Part shown: positions 59,893 through 64,000 of the stretch, in pieces
Numbering within the stretch: the stretch's first letter is position 1
How the letters are laid out: every line of letters starts with the position of its first letter
NCBI RefSeq assembly: GCF_009829085.1
Contig: NZ_WUQY01000023.1
Span: 1 to 64,000 of the forward strand
Source of the DNA: Sphingobacterium bovisgrunnientis
Lineage (GTDB): Bacteria > Bacteroidota > Bacteroidia > Sphingobacteriales > Sphingobacteriaceae
Reading direction: 5' to 3'
DNA length: 64,000 bases
Made by a program: the position numbers and the translations under genes
Notes under the pieces: generated by a model
The model's database searches: none
The model's input: the letters and a program-made list of their open reading frames with translations, nothing else
What the model was told of the DNA's origin: nothing

Positions 59893-62553
59893 TTAGAACA
59901 ATCCGATTTGTCCGTCATCGCTTATTTGGATGTCGTCTGGATTGGTTATTTCCAAGGAGATGGGATTATCAGAACTTTCTGTTGATTGTTCTTCTTTTTC
60001 CTGTTTCGGTGGATTAGTAAAGTCAATATCTTCTGTAAGTGCTTTTACAGATTGTACATTGTGGAATGATAAACGATTTCCTTGAGCTTTTATCTTTTTG
60101 ATGTCTATCAATTCATTCAACGGTTGATCGATAATTTCTTCCACTTGCGATTTACCTTTCAATTGTTTGATTTTTACGACTGGATTTAAATTATTCGTCA
60201 ATAGAATCAATTTAGAACCTGGTTCTTCGTTAATCAACGACACACGTTTTCCGATTTGTATATCATCAAAGACAAAACGTTTTACATAGTATGCACCTGA
60301 TTTTCCATCTTGATGAATCGCAGTATAAACATGTTCTGGATAATATTTTTCAATACGAATCATTTTCTCATCAAAATGATTGCTCAAATCGAAATTCGAA
60401 AGTTCGTAAGTCCCGTCCTTGAATACCATTAGAATTTTGTCGTCACCGTCAAATTCACCCAAAAATTTGCCTCTTTCGTCCGCATTCAGACGTTTTAATA
60501 CGTCATCATACCAAATTTTGCGACCTGCCAATGTAGAAACACCTGCACTTTTAAACGTGATATTTTTGACTGGATATTTAGAAACTAAATTACCCATCGA
60601 ACCTTTTCCTTTGATTGCTATCTCCGCAAAATCTAAATCGAAAGTAACCTTACGCAATTTCGTATGCGGCTTTAATTGGACAGTCACAACTTCTGCTTCC
60701 CCATTTGGATTCGCTGTGAAATACAATAGTTTCGAACCTTTGGTTTCTTTGGTTACGTCGTATTCTTTTTCACGTGTAACTGCCGTTACCGCGAAACGTT
60801 TGACATACGTATTACCCTGCGTACCGTCACGATAAATAGCGTTATAAATAGTACGTTCGTCACCTTTTTTGAAAACAGCGACGTGAATAATGTCTTTGCC
60901 GACAAAAACTTTGTCTTGAACTTTGACTACACTGTATTTTCCGTCTTCACGGAATACGATGATGTCGTCAATATCCGAACAATCTGTGACGAATTCGTCT
61001 TTTTTCATGCCCGTCCCGATGAATCCTTCCGCACGATTTACGTATAGTTTAGCATTCGCAAGAGCTACTTGTGCAGCTTCTACTTTGTCAAATACACGAA
61101 GTTCGGTTTTGCGTTCGCGACCTTTTGCATATTTATTACGCAGGTATTCGAACCAATCAATAGCATATTCCGTTAAATGCTTCAAGTTTTTCTTTACTTC
61201 CTTGATTTCATCATTCAACGTCTTCATTTGTTCATCCGATTTCTTCACATCAAATCGCGTGATGCTACTCATCGGTTTGTCAATTAGCTTTTTGTAATCT
61301 TCAGGTTGGATTTCTCGGTAGAATTGATCGAAGAAAGGAGTAAATAATGTATTTAAAACTTGAACAACAGTATCAAAGTCGCCCGCATTTTCATAGTCTG
61401 GATGTTTGTACATCCCTTCTTGGATGAAAATTTTCAGTAGGGAATTGAAAAATATTTTTTCTTGAAGTTCGTTAAGACGAATTTCTAATTCTCGCTTTAA
61501 AAGATCTCTCGTCTGTAAGGTGTTTTCTGTCAAGATATCATTGACACTCATAAAATGAGGCTTGTCATCCTTGATCACACAGGTATTGGGCGAAATAGAA
61601 GATTCACAAGATGTAAATGCGTATAAGGCATCAATGGTCATATCTGGTGAAATACCTGGCGCAAGATGAATCATGATTTCTACATCTTTGGCGGTATTGT
61701 CTTCAATCTTCTTGATCTTAATTTTTCCTTTATCGTTTGCTGATACAATACTTTCAATCAAACTTCCAGTAGTTGTTCCAAAAGGAATTTCGGTAATGGC
61801 TAAGGTTTTTTTGTCGCGTTCTTCAATTTTTGCGCGTACGCGAATCTTTCCTCCACGCTGACCTTCATTGTAATTCGACACATCCGCAAATCCTCCTGTC
61901 GGAAAATCAGGATATAAATTTGGTCGTTCACCTTTCAATACTTGAATAGAACCGTCGATTAGCTCAATGAAATTGTGTGGCATAATCTTCGTTGCCAAAC
62001 CTACAGCAATACCTTCTGCTCCTTGAGCCAATAGCAAAGGAAATTTTACAGGTAAAGTAATAGGTTCTTTGTTACGGCCGTCATAGCTCAATTGCCATTC
62101 TGTGGTGTCTGGATTGAACACAACATCGTTAGCAAATTTGGACAATCTTCCCTCGATATAACGGGGAGCTGCCGCCGAATCTCCTGTCTCTGGGTCACCC
62201 CAGTTACCTTGGCAATCGAGTAATAAATCCTTTTGACCCAATTGTACGATGGCATCACCAATAGAGGCATCTCCGTGTGGATGATACTGCATGGTGTGAC
62301 CTACGACATTGGCTATCTTATTGAATCTTCCGTCATCTTTCTCTTTGAAAGAATGCAGAATTCTACGTTGTACAGGTTTAAAACCATCATTAATATGCGG
62401 TACAGCACGATCCAAAATTACATAGGAAGCATAATCCAAAAACCAATTTTCATACAGTCCCGAAAGTGGGATAGTATTACTTGCTTGTTCGTTTTCAGGC
62501 GATGAATTATGATCTTGACTGTTATCTTCTGGGTTAATCGTTTCGTCAATCAT
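59893..62553 (-). CDS. parC: topoisomerase IV subunit A (GyrA/ParC family)
   Basis: The DNA-cleaving subunit of type IIA topoisomerase, probably decatenating. The winged-helix domain opens with GLYENWFLDYASYVILDRAVP; the quinolone-region segment HPHGDASIGDA is near residue 92, and the nucleophile is Tyr132 in AAAPRYIEG. The C-terminal beta-propeller carries weak repeats, and the canonical GyrA box (QRRGGKG) is not seen, favouring ParC over GyrA. The 886 residues are normal. parE is not adjacent. An Asp/Glu-rich tail ends the protein. Confidence 0.93.
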   Translation of the reverse strand: MIDETINPEDNSQDHNSSPENEQASNTIPLSGLYENWFLDYASYVILDRAVPHINDGFKPVQRRILHSFKEKDDGRFNKIANVVGHTMQYHPHGDASIGDAIVQLGQKDLLLDCQGNWGDPETGDSAAAPRYIEGRLSKFANDVVFNPDTTEWQLSYDGRNKEPITLPVKFPLLLAQGAEGIAVGLATKIMPHNFIELIDGSIQVLKGERPNLYPDFPTGGFADVSNYNEGQRGGKIRVRAKIEERDKKTLAITEIPFGTTTGSLIESIVSANDKGKIKIKKIEDNTAKDVEIMIHLAPGISPDMTIDALYAFTSCESSISPNTCVIKDDKPHFMSVNDILTENTLQTRDLLKRELEIRLNELQEKIFFNSLLKIFIQEGMYKHPDYENAGDFDTVVQVLNTLFTPFFDQFYREIQPEDYKKLIDKPMSSITRFDVKKSDEQMKTLNDEIKEVKKNLKHLTEYAIDWFEYLRNKYAKGRERKTELRVFDKVEAAQVALANAKLYVNRAEGFIGTGMKKDEFVTDCSDIDDIIVFREDGKYSVVKVQDKVFVGKDIIHVAVFKKGDERTIYNAIYRDGTQGNTYVKRFAVTAVTREKEYDVTKETKGSKLLYFTANPNGEAEVVTVQLKPHTKLRKVTFDLDFAEIAIKGKGSMGNLVSKYPVKNITFKSAGVSTLAGRKIWYDDVLKRLNADERGKFLGEFDGDDKILMVFKDGTYELSNFDLSNHFDEKMIRIEKYYPEHVYTAIHQDGKSGAYYVKRFVFDDIQIGKRVSLINEEPGSKLILLTNNLNPVVKIKQLKGKSQVEEIIDQPLNELIDIKKIKAQGNRLSFHNVQSVKALTEDIDFTNPPKQEKEEQSTESSDNPISLEITNPDDIQISDDGQIGLF

Positions 62554-62655
62554 CTATATTGTCTTATTTGATTGTTATACGGATTCAAGTTTTTGAATTT
62601 GGTAAAATTACGAATTTCTCTTTAATGCGTGCCATAATTAAAAATATATAAAATC

Positions 62656-62678
62656 TGACTAATATTCTTTATTAGTCA
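62656..62678. promoter_or_regulatory. 9-bp inverted repeat, candidate operator
   Basis: TGACTAATA and TATTAGTCA are perfectly complementary with a 5-base spacer. The site lies in the 252-base gap between divergent parC and the fatty acid hydroxylase, about 130 bases before the latter. TAATTTTG at 62731-62738 could be the hydroxylase -7 box. The symmetry fits a dimeric repressor site better than a terminator, as no T-tract follows. Confidence 0.45.
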
Positions 62679-62805
62679 AAAAGTACAAAATTATGACAGG
62701 GATTATGCACTTTGGTTCAAGAGTAGAACTTAATTTTGTCGCTGTAATATTGAGAGGTGAATACCTTTTAGTAATGAGTTATTTATTATTAAATGTTTAT
62801 TCTGT

Positions 62806-63438
62806 ATGGCAAAGAGAAATTACGTTTCAAATTCTACCGAAAGTACGCGAATGTTTAAAAATGACTTTTTGGAGTCATTGACAAAAGTACATTATTCAGT
62901 TCCGTTAATTTTTTGGATACCCGTTATTATTTATTTTATTCGTAAAGCTTATGTTGTCGGAGAGATGAGTGGTTCAGCGGTGTTTGGATATTTTTTATTT
63001 GGATTAGCATTCTGGACATTTGCTGAATATGTTTTGCACAGGTGGGTTTTTCATTTTCATCCTAAAAGTGAGTGGGGTAAGCGTATTCACTTTATATTTC
63101 ATGGCGTACACCATGATTTTCCAAAGGATCGTTTGCGTTTGGTAATGCCTTTATCGGCAAGTATCCCTATGGCGACTATTATCTATTTGATATTTTATGT
63201 ATTCTTTGCTGAATTTACGTTGTCTGCATTTTTTGCTGGATTTCTGTTTGGTTATTTGATTTATGACGAATGCCACTATGCGATGCATCATGCTAATTTC
63301 AAGTCAGGATTTTTCAAAAAGATTAAAGATCATCACATGTTGCACCATTATGCGTATCCTGAAAAGGGATTTGGGGTAAGTTCTGCCTTGTGGGATAAAA
63401 TATTTGGGTCTGGATTTTCAAAAAAAGAAGCGAAATAA
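62806..63438 (+). CDS. fatty acid hydroxylase (sterol desaturase family)
   Basis: A 210-residue membrane di-iron hydroxylase. The histidine boxes are in order: HRWVFHFH, HGVHHDFPKDRLRLVMP, HYAMHH and HHMLHH, between four or so hydrophobic helices. The box spacing and the RLVMP motif resemble fatty acid 2-hydroxylases, which make 2-hydroxy acyl chains of sphingolipids, lipids typical of this bacterial group. A carotenoid hydroxylase is a less likely alternative. I keep the ATG at 62806; one at 62851 is also possible. Confidence 0.88.
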   Translation: MAKRNYVSNSTESTRMFKNDFLESLTKVHYSVPLIFWIPVIIYFIRKAYVVGEMSGSAVFGYFLFGLAFWTFAEYVLHRWVFHFHPKSEWGKRIHFIFHGVHHDFPKDRLRLVMPLSASIPMATIIYLIFYVFFAEFTLSAFFAGFLFGYLIYDECHYAMHHANFKSGFFKKIKDHHMLHHYAYPEKGFGVSSALWDKIFGSGFSKKEAK

Positions 63439-63462
63439 GAGCAATTTGATATTGCTCTTATT
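63434..63462. terminator. terminator overlapping the hydroxylase stop codon
   Basis: A 10-bp core stem TAAGAGCAAT/ATTGCTCTTA, starting at the TAA stop itself and extended by A/T pairs, is followed by TTTTTT. It also lies 34 bases beyond the end of the P-type ATPase gene on the other strand. Confidence 0.9.
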
Positions 63463-63495
63463 TTTTACCCATGTGTGTGATTCTAAGAAAATTTA

Positions 63496-64000
63496 TTATG
63501 AAGGAATTTTGTTGTCTTCATAAGTTTTGAAGTTTGATTTTTGAATTCTTATAGCATTCAATATTGCAAGTAAAGAAACTCCCACATCGGCAAATACCGC
63601 CTCCCACATGGTCGCTAATCCGCCTGCTCCCAAAATCAAAACAGCTGCTTTTACAACAAAAGCTAATGTAATATTCTGCCAGACTACACGTTTGGTTTTC
63701 TTGCCTATTTCAATTGCTAAAGGAAGTTTTGAAGGCTTGTCATCTTGAATCACCACATCGGCTGTTTCAATAGTAGCGTCCGATCCCAAACCACCCATCG
63801 CTATTCCTACATCGCTTAATGCGACTACTGGCGCGTCATTTACACCATCCCCGACAAATGCTACAGCTTGATTTCTAGATTTAATTTCTTTTACTTTATT
63901 GACTTTGTCTTCAGGAAGCAAATCACCATAATACTGTTTGATACCTAATTTTTCTGCGACATGTGCTACTACGGAGCTTTTATCTCCACTCAACATGGTG
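63496..64000 (-). CDS. heavy-metal P-type ATPase, C-terminal part (cut by window edge)
   Basis: The last 168 or so residues of a P1B-type ATPase exporting Zn, Cd, Co or Pb. The visible part starts in the P domain (TMLSGD), continues with VAFVGDGVNDAPVVALSDVGIAMG (quoted in part; the hinge GDGVNDAP is diagnostic), and ends with the final membrane pair (ILGAGGLATMWEAVFADVGVS). The conserved GLATMWEAVFADVG segment points to the ZntA/CadA group, but the metal-binding residues of the sixth helix and the N-terminus lie beyond the window. The reading frame is open through base 64000. Confidence 0.93.
   Translation of the reverse strand, partial: TMLSGDKSSVVAHVAEKLGIKQYYGDLLPEDKVNKVKEIKSRNQAVAFVGDGVNDAPVVALSDVGIAMGGLGSDATIETADVVIQDDKPSKLPLAIEIGKKTKRVVWQNITLAFVVKAAVLILGAGGLATMWEAVFADVGVSLLAILNAIRIQKSNFKTYEDNKIPS

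Noticed and set aside
60419-61297. Two plus-strand frames of 138 and 124 codons over parC
   Set aside because: Antisense to a conserved topoisomerase gene and Ser/Phe-rich as expected from the reverse of its codons.
62693-62881. 62-codon frame upstream of and overlapping the fatty acid hydroxylase
   Set aside because: It overlaps the hydroxylase start in another frame, shows no domain, and crosses the probable -7 box.

Overview
The window looks like chromosomal DNA of a Bacteroidota member, most likely family Sphingobacteriaceae; the genus cannot be fixed from sequence alone. The evidence is the AT-rich base composition, promoters with the Bacteroidota -7 box TAnnTTTG rather than an E. coli -10, almost no Shine-Dalgarno sequences, a SusC/SusD pair, a long NusB, a CarB that stops before the allosteric domain, a DUF4954 protein beside glmS, DUF3857/transglutaminase exported proteins, and a sphingolipid-type fatty acid hydroxylase. 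I see no transposase, phage genes, CRISPR array or rRNA operon. Most of the window is conserved core genome.

Layout. 0-12 kb: a hypothetical gene, carB, an S9 prolyl peptidase, a DUF1080 protein, folB, a small heat-shock protein, and a DUF4954-glmS pair. 12-17 kb: a tight operon of topoisomerase IB, Ku, LigD (bacterial NHEJ) and a DUF421 membrane protein with an added C-terminal zinc ribbon. 17-22 kb: rplU-rpmA, a DEAD-box helicase, a small lipoprotein, a decayed YbjQ/zinc-ribbon pseudogene with a tRNA-like fragment beside it, a cold-shock protein and tRNA-Ala. 22-28 kb: two coupled DUF3857 proteins and an ABC exporter. 28-33 kb: an amino-acid dehydrogenase, nusB-DUF1573-yajC, then YbbR-coaE-exonuclease. 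34 kb: three tandem identical tRNA-Phe genes. 34.5-44.5 kb: mnmA, then minus-strand genes for purM, a RimB-like protease, rimK, a mismatch DNA glycosylase, an SRPBCC protein, RNase HI, a FUSC protein, lpxB and a porin, with one plus-strand EEP lipoprotein.

45-51 kb holds an arginine operon (GNAT, argG, GNAT, argC) followed by a SulP transporter. Its roughly 290-nt leader encodes a short Arg-rich peptide overlapping mutually exclusive hairpins, the layout of a leader-peptide attenuator. 51-64 kb: an SDR lacking its YxxxK motif, SusD/SusC, a murein-peptide recycling pair (NlpC/P60 endopeptidase and dipeptide epimerase), msrA, parC, the fatty acid hydroxylase with an upstream palindrome, and the C-terminal part of a heavy-metal P-type ATPase cut by the window edge.

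The observations I consider most worth following are the putative arginine attenuator (45.2-45.5 kb), the shared 5'-leader motifs of the helicase and cold-shock genes (18.1 and 21.5 kb), several genes whose -7 box lies 5-10 nt from the ATG (probable leaderless mRNAs), the zinc-ribbon DUF421 protein in the NHEJ operon, and the broken YbjQ gene. I found no clearly new multi-gene defence or mobile system. Starts given here differ from the longest open frame where a conserved N-terminus, signal peptide or promoter position argues for a downstream ATG.
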